Assembly (NCBI GenBank): GCA_965279195.1
Contig: CBDIHP010000040.1
Coordinates: 231,180 to 295,179 of the forward strand
DNA length: 64,000 nucleotides
From: CBDIHP01 sp965279195
GTDB lineage: Bacteria; Planctomycetota; Planctomycetia; Isosphaerales; Isosphaeraceae
Reading direction: 5' to 3'
A model generated the notes under the pieces. It saw nothing but the letters and a program-made list of their open reading frames with translations. It was not told the DNA's origin and searched no databases. Shown piece after piece: positions 8,759 to 17,679 of the stretch. The position numbers and the translations under genes are program-made. The stretch's first letter is position 1. Each line of letters opens with the position of its first letter.

Positions 8759-9595
8759 TCAAATCGCTGTCGCCCCGACGGCCGCCTCACGGTCCGTGAA
8801 CCGGAACCGCCGGCACTGACCGAAGAATGCCAGGGGGTTGTCGTACACGACCTTCCTGATGAGTGCCCCGGAGTGTCCCCGAGAACGCATCTCAAAGATG
8901 AACTCCGGGACCGCCAGCGGGTCGCTGTGGCCCCAGTCGCCGGCCGAGTTCACCATGACTCGCTCCGCGCCATACAGCTCGATCATGTCCGCCGCGCGGG
9001 CGGGCGTGCACTTGGTGATGGGGTACAGCGTCATCCCGACCCAGTGCCCGGCGTCGAGCGCGTGCCGGATCGTGTGCTCCTCGACGTGGTCGATGCAGAC
9101 TCGTTCCGGAGCCATCTTCCGCTCCCCCTTGACCATGTCGAGGATCATCCGCGTCCCCTGATACTTGTCCGCCAGGTGGGGCGTGTGCACCAGGACCAAC
9201 TCATCGAGCTGCGCGGCCAGTTCCAGGTGTTCCAGGAACACCGTGGCCTCATTCTTCGTGTTCTTGTTCAGCCCGATCTCGCCGATCCCGAGCACCCCCG
9301 GGTTGTCGATGAACTCGGGGATCATCTTGATGACCTCCCGCGACAGCTCCACATTCTCCGCCTCCTTGGCGTTGATGCAGAGCCATGTGCGGTGCTCGAT
9401 CCCATAGAGCTTCGCCCGCTTCCCCTCATACTGCGTGAGCTGCCGGAAATAATCCCGGAACCCCTCCGGCCCCGACCGATCGAACCCCGCCCAGAACGCC
9501 GGCTCGCTGACCATCACGCACCCGGCCAGCGCCATGCGCTTGTAGTCGTCGGTCGTCCGGGAGACCATGTGGATGTGGGGGTCGATGTAGTTCAT
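8759..9595 (-). CDS. TatD-family metal-dependent hydrolase (EboB-like)
   Basis: 278 residues with an amidohydrolase/TIM-barrel pattern: N-terminal DPHIHMVSRTTDDY gives the HxH metal site, GIGEIGLNKNT supplies the glutamate, VLVHTPH the next histidine, CIDHVEEHT another, and NSAGDWGHSDPLAVP the final aspartate. Known relatives include TatD DNases and the EboB proteins of the ebo metabolite-traffic cluster; this one is longer at the first metal site than classical TatD (HIHMVSRTTDD instead of THCHLD), which resembles EboB. ATG 9595 is preceded by GGGGAA at a good distance. It stands alone, 235 bases downstream of cysNC. A UbiA prenyltransferase and a TIM-barrel isomerase lie 25 kb away (34.9-36.7 kb). 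The hydrolase call is firm; the Ebo link is inference. Confidence 0.82.
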   Translation of the reverse strand: MNYIDPHIHMVSRTTDDYKRMALAGCVMVSEPAFWAGFDRSGPEGFRDYFRQLTQYEGKRAKLYGIEHRTWLCINAKEAENVELSREVIKMIPEFIDNPGVLGIGEIGLNKNTKNEATVFLEHLELAAQLDELVLVHTPHLADKYQGTRMILDMVKGERKMAPERVCIDHVEEHTIRHALDAGHWVGMTLYPITKCTPARAADMIELYGAERVMVNSAGDWGHSDPLAVPEFIFEMRSRGHSGALIRKVVYDNPLAFFGQCRRFRFTDREAAVGATAI

Positions 9596-9830
9596 GGGTC
9601 GGGTTCCCCTATCCTCATCTCGCCAGGGTGCGGATTCAGTGAGATCCAGCCCGCGTGCTCGATGCTCGGTGGTGTCCTGCCCGTCTACTTCAGCCGGGCA
9701 GTAAGCTGGCTGATCCCCCAAGGATACAGCGAGCACGGCGACGGGGAAACGGGTGGCGGGTCCCCCCTGATCACGGACGGCCCCAATCCTCTCGGTGTAG
9801 AAGGGGGGGCCAGCATCCGGGGAGACCCTG

Positions 9831-11768
9831 TCATTGACCCAGGTAGCCCTTTGCCTTCATCAACTCCACGATCCGCTCGACGCATTCGTCGACGCCGACC
9901 TGATCGGTCTGGAGGATGAGGTCGGGGGATTTGGGCTCTTCGAAGGCGGCGGTGACGCCGGGCATCTGCGCGATCTTGCCGGCGTCGGCGAGGGCGTAGG
10001 CGCCGCTGGTGTCGCGGGAGCGGAGGACGTCCATCGGGGCGGTGCAGTAGATTTCGAGGACGCGGTCGCGGCCGATGAGGTCCTTGACCTTCTCGCGGAC
10101 GGCCTCGTGCGGGGCGACGAAGGCGGCGATGGTGATCAGGCCGGCGTCGTTCATCAGCCGGGCGACCTCGGCCGAGCGGCGGAGGTTCTCGGACCGGTCG
10201 TCGGCGGTGAAGCCGAGGTCGCGGTTCAGGCCCTGTCGCATGTTCTGCCCGTAGAGCACGTTGACCGCGCGGCCCTGGTCCCAGAGGCGGCGTTCGAGGC
10301 CGTAGGCGATCCGGCTCTTGCCGCTGCCGGTGAGGCCGACGAGAAGGATTGTCGCGGGGACCTGACCGTAGCGGGCCTGGCGATCGGCCGGCGAGACCTG
10401 GCTCTCTCGGGTCTTGAGCTTCACGGCGGGCTCGGCGGCCCAGGCGTCGCCCGGGGTTCGGCCGGCGCCGGCTTCGAGGATCATCCCCGCGCCGACGGTG
10501 GTGTTCGTCAGGCGGTCGATGAGGATGAACGCGCCGGTGGCGGGATTGGCCTTGTAGGGGTCGCAGGCCAGCGGCTGCGTCAGGCTGAGCTGGACCTGGC
10601 CGACCTCGTTCAGGCCGAGGCGGGCGATGGCCCGGTGCTCCAGGGTGTTGACGTCCACGCCGTAGCGGAACGAGGCGACCTCGGCGGCGACCTGCCGCGT
10701 GGTCTGCTTGAGCGTGTAGGTCCGGCCGGGGACGAACGGCTGCTCGGCCATCCAGACGACCATCGCCTCGATGTCGCTGGAGACGTGCGGCGGGTTCGCG
10801 GGGTGGACGAGCATGTCGCCGCGGCTGACGTCGACCTCGTCGGTCAGGGTGACCGTCACCGCCTGCGGGGCGAAGGCCTCGTCGAGTTCGCCGTCGTAGG
10901 TGACGATCGACTTGACCCGGCTCCGCTTGCCCGAGGGCAGGACCATGACCTCGTCGCCCTTGCGGACGATGCCCGAGGCGACCGTGCCGGAGAACCCCCG
11001 GAAGTCGAGGTTCGGCCGGAGGACGTACTGGACGGGGAACCGCAGGTCGTTGAGGTTCCGGTCGCTGGCGATGTGGACGGTTTCCAGGTGGTCGAGCAAG
11101 GGCGGGCCGGAGTACCAGGGCATGACGTCGCTCTTGGAGGCGACGTTGTCGCCCTTCAGGGCCGACATGGGGATGAAGGTGATGTCCCGCAGGTCGAGCT
11201 TGGCGACGAACCCGGTGTAGTCGTCCTTGATCCGCTCGTAGACCTCCTGCGAGTACTCCACGAGGTCCATCTTGTTGATGGCGACGACGACGTGGCGGAT
11301 GCCGAGCAATGAAACGATGAACGAGTGCCGGCGCGTCTGGGTCTGGACGCCGTGTCGGGCGTCGATGAGGATGATGGCGAGCTGGCAGGTCGACGCGCCC
11401 GTCGCCATGTTCCGGGTGTACTGCTCGTGGCCCGGGGTGTCCGCGATGATGAACTTGCGGCGGTCGGTGGAGAAGTAGCGGTAGGCGACGTCGATCGTGA
11501 TCCCCTGCTCACGCTCGGCCTTGAGGCCGTCGGTCAGCAGCGCGAGGTCGATCTCGCCGGCGCCGGTGGTGCCGACCTTCTCGCTGTCGCGCTTGACGGC
11601 GGCGAGCTGGTCCTCGTAGATCATCTTCGTGTCGTGCAGGAGCCGCCCGATGAGCGTGCTCTTGCCGTCGTCGACGCTGCCGCAGGTGAGGAAGCGGAGC
11701 AGTTCCTTCTTCTGATGGCGCGCGAGGTAACTGTGGATGTCTTCCTGGCTGAGGTCAACGGCTTGCAT
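9831..11768 (-). CDS. cysNC: Bifunctional sulfate adenylyltransferase subunit 1 / adenylylsulfate kinase
   Basis: 645 residues. The N-terminal two thirds is a translation-factor-type GTPase: GSVDDGKSTLIGRLLHD (P-loop), ITIDVAYRYF, DTPGHEQYTRNMATGAS (switch II) and NKMDLVEYSQ, followed by two beta-barrel domains. It drives ATP sulfurylase by GTP hydrolysis, making adenosine 5'-phosphosulfate. The last 200 residues are an APS kinase with its own P-loop (LVGLTGSGKSRIAYGLE) and LGFTADDRSENLRR, producing PAPS. The start at ATG 11768 lies two bases past the cysD stop, so the pair is translationally coupled. A longer in-frame extension would overlap cysD antisense-free but non-homologous sequence and is rejected. 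Confidence 0.96.
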   Translation of the reverse strand: MQAVDLSQEDIHSYLARHQKKELLRFLTCGSVDDGKSTLIGRLLHDTKMIYEDQLAAVKRDSEKVGTTGAGEIDLALLTDGLKAEREQGITIDVAYRYFSTDRRKFIIADTPGHEQYTRNMATGASTCQLAIILIDARHGVQTQTRRHSFIVSLLGIRHVVVAINKMDLVEYSQEVYERIKDDYTGFVAKLDLRDITFIPMSALKGDNVASKSDVMPWYSGPPLLDHLETVHIASDRNLNDLRFPVQYVLRPNLDFRGFSGTVASGIVRKGDEVMVLPSGKRSRVKSIVTYDGELDEAFAPQAVTVTLTDEVDVSRGDMLVHPANPPHVSSDIEAMVVWMAEQPFVPGRTYTLKQTTRQVAAEVASFRYGVDVNTLEHRAIARLGLNEVGQVQLSLTQPLACDPYKANPATGAFILIDRLTNTTVGAGMILEAGAGRTPGDAWAAEPAVKLKTRESQVSPADRQARYGQVPATILLVGLTGSGKSRIAYGLERRLWDQGRAVNVLYGQNMRQGLNRDLGFTADDRSENLRRSAEVARLMNDAGLITIAAFVAPHEAVREKVKDLIGRDRVLEIYCTAPMDVLRSRDTSGAYALADAGKIAQMPGVTAAFEEPKSPDLILQTDQVGVDECVERIVELMKAKGYLGQ

Positions 11769-11770
11769 CG

Positions 11771-12685
11771 TCAGAAGTACCCCTCGCGCTTCTTCTGCTC
11801 CATCGACCCGGACTCGTCGTGGTCGATCATCCGCCCTTGCCGCTCGGAGTTCTTCGCCAGGAGCATCTCCTCGATGATCTCCGGCAGGGTGGTCGCGTCG
11901 CTCTCGATGGCCCCGGTGAGGGGGTAGCACCCGAGCGTCCGGAACCGGACCTTCTTCATCATCGGGACCTCGCCGGGCTTCAGGCGCATCCGGTCGTCGT
12001 CCACCATGATGAGGGTCCCGTCGCGCTCGACGACCGGCCGGACGTCGGCGAAGTAGAGCGGGACGATCGGGATGTCCTCGAGGTGGATGTACTGCCAGAC
12101 GTCCAGCTCGGTCCAGTTGCTCAGCGGGAAGGCCCGGATGCTCTCGCCCTTGTTGACCTTCGCGTTGTAGAGGTTCCAGAGTTCGGGCCGCTGGTTCTTG
12201 GGGTCCCACTGGTGCAGGCGGTCGCGGAAGCTGTAGACCCGCTCCTTGGCGCGGGACTTCTCCTCGTCGCGCCGGGCCCCGCCGAAGGCGGCGTCGAACT
12301 GGTAGTGGTCGAGCGCCTGCTTGAGCGCGACCGTCTTCATGATGTCGGTGTGCTTCTTCGAGCCGTGGTCGAAGGGGTTGATATTCTGGGCCTTCCCCTC
12401 GGGGTTGGTCCAGACCTTGAGTTCGAGGTTCTGCTCGCGACAGAAGCTGTCCCGGAACTCGATCATCGCCCGGAACTTCCAGGTCGTGTCGACGTGGAGC
12501 AACGGGAACGGCAGGCGGCCGGGGTAGAACGCCTTCTGCGCCAGGCGCAGCATCACGGCCGAGTCCTTGCCGATCGAGTAGAGCATCACCGGCCGTTCGA
12601 ACTCGGCGGCGACCTCGCGGATGATGTGGATGCTCTCGGCTTCGAGGACCTTCAGGTGGGTCAGGTTGTAACTGCTGCCGCTCAT
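11771..12685 (-). CDS. cysD: Sulfate adenylyltransferase subunit 2 (ATP sulfurylase, PP-loop)
   Basis: 304 residues, the usual length for CysD. The PP-loop signature is MLYSIGKDSAVMLRLAQKAF; HVDTTWKF, GGARRDEEKSRAKERVYSFR and FPLSNWTELDVWQYI are typical conserved blocks. It catalyses AMP transfer from ATP to sulfate and works as a heterodimer with the GTPase product of the next gene. ATG 12685 is chosen because MSGSSYNLTHLKVLEAESI is the canonical N-terminus; the frame stays open upstream only through unrelated sequence. No cysH or cysJI lies nearby, so assimilatory reduction, or use of PAPS for sulfation, must be encoded elsewhere. Confidence 0.96.
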   Translation of the reverse strand: MSGSSYNLTHLKVLEAESIHIIREVAAEFERPVMLYSIGKDSAVMLRLAQKAFYPGRLPFPLLHVDTTWKFRAMIEFRDSFCREQNLELKVWTNPEGKAQNINPFDHGSKKHTDIMKTVALKQALDHYQFDAAFGGARRDEEKSRAKERVYSFRDRLHQWDPKNQRPELWNLYNAKVNKGESIRAFPLSNWTELDVWQYIHLEDIPIVPLYFADVRPVVERDGTLIMVDDDRMRLKPGEVPMMKKVRFRTLGCYPLTGAIESDATTLPEIIEEMLLAKNSERQGRMIDHDESGSMEQKKREGYF

Positions 12686-12938
12686 CCCTACTCCTGTTCG
12701 GCCTCGTCCAGACGAACTCGATTGTCTTATCGGCCGGGCTGCCCAGATCCTAGAGATTCCCAACCCGGCCGTGTAGGGGCCTTGAGATTTTCGATGCGTC
12801 CCTGCGATTCCTTCGTCGGGTGCGCCGTGACGCGGTCTCGCGTCCGCCGCACCTGACGACACGCCCGGCCACGGGGGGATCCAACTTCCGCCCCGGTCGG
12901 TGCGTTGCACGCGAGGACGCGTCCAGAGCACCGTACGT

Positions 12939-13223
12939 TCAGAACCGCTTCGAAACCTGCAGGTTCGCCATCCACTCCGGGTCGTAGTCGAGAGAGAAGA
13001 GCCTCTGGACGGTCTCGGCTCGGTCGGCACCCGGTTCCTGGAGGGCTTCGAGGGCCTGGCGGATCTGGGCGATGCGTCGGTCGGGCGGGGCGTGATGGAC
13101 GCCGTCGTGGTGGACCGGGGCCCGGTCGAGCCGGTCGAGCGCGGCGGCCAGGTTGAGGATCAGGCTCCGGGTCACGAGGAACTCGCGGTCGAGCACCGCA
13201 CTGGCATCGCGCGTGGGAGTCAT
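12939..13223 (-). CDS. Small hypothetical protein
   Basis: 94 residues, soluble and mostly helical, with MTPTRDASAVLDREFLVTRS at the start and a His-rich middle (APVHHDGVHHAPPDRR). It reads away from the divergent secreted-protein gene, about 250 bases upstream of cysD. Codon bias (G/C third positions) resembles genuine neighbours. I do not recognise the family. Confidence 0.55.
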   Translation of the reverse strand: MTPTRDASAVLDREFLVTRSLILNLAAALDRLDRAPVHHDGVHHAPPDRRIAQIRQALEALQEPGADRAETVQRLFSLDYDPEWMANLQVSKRF

Positions 13224-13554
13224 GGCGTCGCTCCGGTTGGGCCCGGTCGGTCAGCGGCCGGGCCTCGGGCGGGTCGTTCGGTTCGGTCCGGCGGGACGGT
13301 GGGGGGGCTCCCGAGAGTATCTCAGATGTCGAACACTCCTGCAAATTGTGCGATTCCGGTCAACATGGTCCGGTCGATTCCGACGGTTCTCCGGGCGGGC
13401 CCTTGGATACCGTTCGGTTGGATTGTTAAAATGGGAAGAGTCCGGCTCGGCCGATGCCGAAGGCCCGGAACTTGCCGCATGAGGTCGTACGAGGCGTTCC
13501 GGACAAGCCGACCGCGAGGGTCGACCGCCGGCGCCGGGAGTGGAGCACACACCG
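13224..13554. other. Divergent intergenic region
   Basis: 330 bases between divergent genes. The most AT-rich part lies at 13410-13436 (GGATTGTTAAAATGGG) and is the likeliest promoter area for the gene at 13555. No RNA gene is visible. Confidence 0.35.
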
Positions 13555-15051
13555 ATGAGGTTTCCTCTGACCAGGGTCGCCGCCACGGTGGGCGTCGTCG
13601 CGATCGCCGCCTGGGCACCAGCCCGGCCGGCCTTCGCCGACACGTATGTCTTGACCCCGACCCGCTTTGGAACGATCCTGCCGACGTCCTACGAGGTCAC
13701 CTCGTCCTCGGCGATCGTGCCGACCTCGGTCCTCGTCCCGACCTCCTCGACGGTCGTCTCGTCCTCGGTCGTGGTGCCGACGGCCAGCTACGTCGAGACC
13801 ACCTACTACCGCCGCGGCCTCTTCCGCCCGCGCCGGGTCCTCGAACGTTCTTACATCGTTTCCCCGAGCTACTACGTCGAGCCGACCCGGTACGTCTCGA
13901 CCACGAGCTACGTCCCGACGACCTACACCTACCGGCCGACCTCCTACGTGGTCTCGCCGACGACCGTGTACCTCTCGCCGACGAGCGTCTACCTGACCCC
14001 GACGAGCTACCTCGTCGGATCGTCGCTGGTGGCCACCTCGTCCACCTCGTCGCTCTGCTGCGAGAGCGTGGCGATGGCGAGCCCCGCCCCATCGGCCCGG
14101 CCGAGCGGCGCGGCCGCGAACGGCGGCAACGTGGTCCGGCTGCCCGAGAACGGGACCGAGGAGACCACGACCCGCAACAAGCCGGCCCCGCCGAAGTCGG
14201 TCCAGAGCGATGTCGAGGGGGCCAGCAACGACAATGAGCCCGAGCCGCCGCTGATCAAGGGCGCCGAGGTCAACCCGCCGGCCCCGACCGATCCGGTCCC
14301 GCCGCCCCGCTCGACCGCCGCGCCCGTGCCGCCGCCGGCGGCCTCGACTCCGCTGCCTGCGCCGGTGAACACCAGCACCCCGGCGAACTCGAACCGGGTG
14401 TCCTCGCCCTTCGACACCCAGCCCGAACCTCCCTCGACGGCCCCCAAGCCGCCCGCGACCACCGCGACCCCAGCCCCGAAGTCCGGTGCCGAGAAGGCTC
14501 CCGCCGCGACCCCGGCCCCGAAGGATCCGGCCCCGGTTCCTCCTCCGATCACCACTCCGGGCGCGACCACGAAGCCGGCCCCCAAGCCTGACACGGGCAC
14601 GACCCCGCCTGCGCCGACTGTCCCGAACCCACTCGACCTGCCCAATCCCGACCTGCCGCCTCAGCCGGCCCTGCCGCCGCCGATCGGGCCGACGACCCGC
14701 CGCGACGGCAGCGTCCGGCGCACCGTGGCCCGGCCGAAGTTCGATGAGGTCCCCGCCGCCAAGGGGCGCAACGTCCTCCAGGGCCGCGTTGTCTCGGCGA
14801 CCAGCGGCGACCCCGAGGAAGGCGTGACCGTCGTCGCCGTGAACCGGCTCGGCACCTTCGCCGACCGGACGGTCCAGACCGACGCCCTCGGGCGGTTCGC
14901 CATCGCCTTGCCCGACGGCGACTGGACCGTCAAGGTCGCCATGCCCTCCGGCCGCCTGTATCCCGTGGGCAAAGGCGACTTCGTCGCCAGCGGCGGCTAC
15001 GTCACCGATGTGGAAGGCAACGACCTCTCGAACGTGAAGATCAAGCGGTAA
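13555..15051 (+). CDS. Secreted Thr/Ser/Tyr-rich repeat protein with C-terminal carboxypeptidase-regulatory-like domain
   Basis: 498 residues. A signal peptide (VAIAAWAPARPAFADTY) is followed by about 150 residues of recurrent PTSY, SYVP, PTSV and TTSYV words rich in Tyr, Thr and Ser, then a short RRGLFRPRRVLERSY basic insert within that block. A cysteine pair (SSLCCESVA) ends the repeat zone. The next 230 residues are Pro/Ala/Thr-rich linker. The last 90 residues (VLQGRVVSATSGDPEEGVTV, then DALGRFAIALPDGDWTV) form a CarboxypepD_reg-like beta-sandwich, a fold common at the ends of planctomycete surface proteins. ATG 13555 is used; an in-frame GTG at 13540 is possible. Probably a cell-surface or wall-associated structural protein. 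Confidence 0.8.
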   Translation: MRFPLTRVAATVGVVAIAAWAPARPAFADTYVLTPTRFGTILPTSYEVTSSSAIVPTSVLVPTSSTVVSSSVVVPTASYVETTYYRRGLFRPRRVLERSYIVSPSYYVEPTRYVSTTSYVPTTYTYRPTSYVVSPTTVYLSPTSVYLTPTSYLVGSSLVATSSTSSLCCESVAMASPAPSARPSGAAANGGNVVRLPENGTEETTTRNKPAPPKSVQSDVEGASNDNEPEPPLIKGAEVNPPAPTDPVPPPRSTAAPVPPPAASTPLPAPVNTSTPANSNRVSSPFDTQPEPPSTAPKPPATTATPAPKSGAEKAPAATPAPKDPAPVPPPITTPGATTKPAPKPDTGTTPPAPTVPNPLDLPNPDLPPQPALPPPIGPTTRRDGSVRRTVARPKFDEVPAAKGRNVLQGRVVSATSGDPEEGVTVVAVNRLGTFADRTVQTDALGRFAIALPDGDWTVKVAMPSGRLYPVGKGDFVASGGYVTDVEGNDLSNVKIKR

Positions 15052-15053
15052 GG

Positions 15054-15121
15054 CCGGACGGATTCGTCCGGATCAACCCATCCACGACGAGGGCAGGCGC
15101 GAGGCCGCGACCTGCCCTCGT
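15054..15121 (+). terminator. Two consecutive hairpins after the repeat-protein gene
   Basis: The first, CCGGACG-GATT-CGTCCGG (15054-15071), starts two bases past the stop. The second, 15087-15121, has an 11-bp perfect stem ACGAGGGCAGG/CCTGCCCTCGT. Neither has a long U-tract, but both precede the next gene by less than 90 bases, so termination or RNA stabilisation is plausible. Confidence 0.55.
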
Positions 15122-15155
15122 TGCGTTCCCGGGCCCGAGCCTACGGCGAGGCGGC

Positions 15156-16316
15156 ATGAGCGTAGACGACCGACCCCTCCGCATCTGCTACGTCCTCAGC
15201 CACTTCTACCCCCGGCAGAGCGGCGCGGAACGTCAGGCCCTGGCCCAGGGGCGGGAACTCATCCGGCGGGGGCACTCGGTCCGCGTCGTGACCCGAGCCA
15301 TCGACGGCCTGCCGCGCGACGATGAGGTCGACGGCGTGCTCATCCACCGATGGGTGCGTACTCGCGAGGTCGGCCCGCTGTTCGGCCTCAGTTTCGTCGC
15401 CGGGGTGATCTCGGCCCTCCGGCGATTGCGCCCGCAGTATGACCTGATCCACACCCACCAGGGGCTCTGGGAGTCGATCTCGACCGGGCTCGGCCGGGAC
15501 CTGTTCAAGGGGGCACCGATCCTGGTCCAGCCGGCGAGCTCGGGCTACTTCGGCGAGGCCGAGGAGATGGCCAGGACCCGAGGATTTGCCGCCCTGCGGC
15601 GGCTCTCGATGCGGAACCCGGCCTTCGCGGCGATCTCGGCCGACATCGAGGCCCAGTGGTCCGCGCTCGGCGTTCCCCCGTCGAAGATGATCCGGATGGC
15701 CAGCGGGGTCGACGCGGACCATTTCCATCCAGGAGCCTCGGCGGTGGACGCCCACCTGCCGTCTGGCCCGAAGGTCGTCTTCACCGGCCGACTGCACCCT
15801 CAGAAGAATCTCGACCTGCTGCTCGACATCTGGCCGGGCGTCGTCGCGGCGACCGGGGCCAGGCTGGTCCTGGTCGGCCAGGGTCCCGAACGCGAGCGGC
15901 TCGAGAATAAGGCCAGAGAACTGGCCATCGGTGAGTACGTCGTCTTCACCGGCGGCGTGGCCGACCCGGCCGAGTACCTTCGCGCCGGCGACGCCTTCGC
16001 GCTGCCCAGCGTGGCCGAAGGGATGAGCAACTCCCTCCTTGAAGCGATGGCCACGGGACTCCCCTGCCTCGCGTCGGAGATCGGCGGCAACACGGATCTG
16101 CTCGGCGGGTCCCCCACGCGCGGGGTGCTCGTGCCGCCGAATGACAAGGCGGCCTGGGAAGCCGCCCTGGTCAAAGTCCTGTCAGATCAATCTTACGCGG
16201 CCGCGCTCGGCCAGGCGGCCAGGGAGTCCATCGACCGGGAATACTCGATCGTCGCGGTGGTGGATCGATACGTCGAATTATATCGACGGATGCTCGGGCG
16301 CGAATGGCCGGAGTGA
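15156..16316 (+). CDS. Glycosyltransferase family 4 (GT-B fold)
   Basis: 386 residues. N-terminal domain: YVLSHFYPRQSGAERQALAQ, then IHTHQGLWE. C-terminal nucleotide-sugar domain: VVFTGRLHPQKNLDLLLDIW, LVGQGPERERLE, VVFTGGVADPAEYLRAGDAF and the EX7E-type motif EGMSNSLLEAMATGLP. It transfers a sugar from an activated donor to a polysaccharide, lipid or protein acceptor at the cytoplasmic face; donor and acceptor cannot be told from sequence. No polysaccharide cluster surrounds it. ATG 15156 follows CGAGGCGGC. Confidence 0.92.
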   Translation: MSVDDRPLRICYVLSHFYPRQSGAERQALAQGRELIRRGHSVRVVTRAIDGLPRDDEVDGVLIHRWVRTREVGPLFGLSFVAGVISALRRLRPQYDLIHTHQGLWESISTGLGRDLFKGAPILVQPASSGYFGEAEEMARTRGFAALRRLSMRNPAFAAISADIEAQWSALGVPPSKMIRMASGVDADHFHPGASAVDAHLPSGPKVVFTGRLHPQKNLDLLLDIWPGVVAATGARLVLVGQGPERERLENKARELAIGEYVVFTGGVADPAEYLRAGDAFALPSVAEGMSNSLLEAMATGLPCLASEIGGNTDLLGGSPTRGVLVPPNDKAAWEAALVKVLSDQSYAAALGQAARESIDREYSIVAVVDRYVELYRRMLGREWPE

Positions 16317-16374
16317 TTCCGCAGGGGCCGCCGGGACGCGTCCTTGTCGGCCGCGTCGCAGCGCACCCTTCGGG

Positions 16375-17394
16375 TCAATGGTGGGCGTGGGCGGGCTTGG
16401 CGGGGGCAGGCGCCGCGGCGGGCTTGGGCTTGGCGGCGAAGATGTCTGCCAGGGCGCCGACGAATTCGGGGAACTGGAACGTGTAGCCTGTCTCGAGGGC
16501 CTTGGTCGGCAGGACTTTCTGGCCCTTGGTGACGACCTGCGCCACGTCGCCGAGGAGCAGTTCGAGCATGAAGTCGGGCGGGCCGAGGGGGACGTAGCGC
16601 CGCCAGAACGTCGCCGGGGTCCTGAGGGCGTCGGACAGGTCCTTCGAGAACTCGGCGTTGCGGACCGGGTTCGGGGCGGTGGCGTTGTAGGGGCCCGAGA
16701 CGGCGGCCTGGTCGAGGGCGTGGAGGATCAGGCCGACCTCGTCTTCCAGGTGGATCCAGCTCATCCACTGGCGGCCGTCGGCCGGCTTGAACAGCGAGCC
16801 GCCGTTGCCGACCGGGGTGCCGGGGCCGTTCTTGAAGATCGGGGTCATCACCTTGAGCGCCCCTTCCCCCTTGGCCAGGACGACACCCGTCCTGAGGTAG
16901 GCGACCCGCACGCCCAGGGCCTCGGCCGGGGCCGCGGCGTCTTCCCACTGGCGGCAGACGCTGGCCATGAAGTCCGACCCGGCGGGGCTGGACTCGGTCA
17001 GGTCCTCGTCGCCGGTCGGCCCGTAGTAGCCGATGGCCGAGCCCTGGACCAAGATCTTCGGCTTCGCGGCGGCCTTCTCGATCGCCTTGACGACCTGCTC
17101 GGTGCCGTTGACGCGGCTGTCGCGGATCTTCTGGCGGACGCCCTTGTTCCAGCGCTCGGCGAAGATGTTGTGGCCGACGAGGTTCACGACCGAATCGCAG
17201 CCGTCGAGCACGTCCTGCCAGTACCCGGGCTCGCCCGGGTCGCCCTGGACGACGTTGAGCTTGCGGTTGGCCGGGTCGCGGCGGAACTCGTCGGAACGCC
17301 GTGAGAGGATCACCGGCGTATCGCCTCGCTCGATCAGCTTCTGGGTCAAGCGACGGCCGATGAGCCCTGTCCCACCGGTGATGAACACGCGCAT
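16375..17394 (-). CDS. TIGR01777-type NAD(P)-dependent epimerase (SDR39U1/YfcH family)
   Basis: 339 residues beginning MRVFITGGTGLIGRRLTQKL, the GxxGxxG dinucleotide-binding motif of extended SDR enzymes. Family markers are DSVVNLVGHNIFAERW, QGSAIGYYGPTGDEDLTE (the YYG signature typical of this subgroup) and MSWIHLEDEVGLI. Length exceeds the usual 300 because of an Ala/Pro/Lys tail (KPKPAAAPAPAKPAHAHH). The physiological substrate of YfcH-type proteins is not established. Starts at ATG 17394; a longer upstream frame exists but runs through non-homologous sequence. Confidence 0.9.
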   Translation of the reverse strand: MRVFITGGTGLIGRRLTQKLIERGDTPVILSRRSDEFRRDPANRKLNVVQGDPGEPGYWQDVLDGCDSVVNLVGHNIFAERWNKGVRQKIRDSRVNGTEQVVKAIEKAAAKPKILVQGSAIGYYGPTGDEDLTESSPAGSDFMASVCRQWEDAAAPAEALGVRVAYLRTGVVLAKGEGALKVMTPIFKNGPGTPVGNGGSLFKPADGRQWMSWIHLEDEVGLILHALDQAAVSGPYNATAPNPVRNAEFSKDLSDALRTPATFWRRYVPLGPPDFMLELLLGDVAQVVTKGQKVLPTKALETGYTFQFPEFVGALADIFAAKPKPAAAPAPAKPAHAHH

Positions 17395-17679
17395 GGAATC
17401 GAAGTCCTGGGAAAGAAGGATCTTAGAGGTCGACCGAAGTGACCGGCGGAAGCCCTGCGTATCTTGTAGCAATCCACGGCCGGTCGTCAAGTTGCGGGCG
17501 GCCCCCCCTGTATTGAGTATAGGCCATGATGCCGCGATGAAAGATCGGGGATTTCCGGCCGAAATGCCCCGGGAGCCGTTGGTGGGGGCCGGTCCCGGTG
17601 CTATCGTGACCCCGGAGCGAGGGCACGATTGATCCCGTTCCGCACGCCCCGCCGAACTCGCCGGCCGCCCGAGGAAGAC

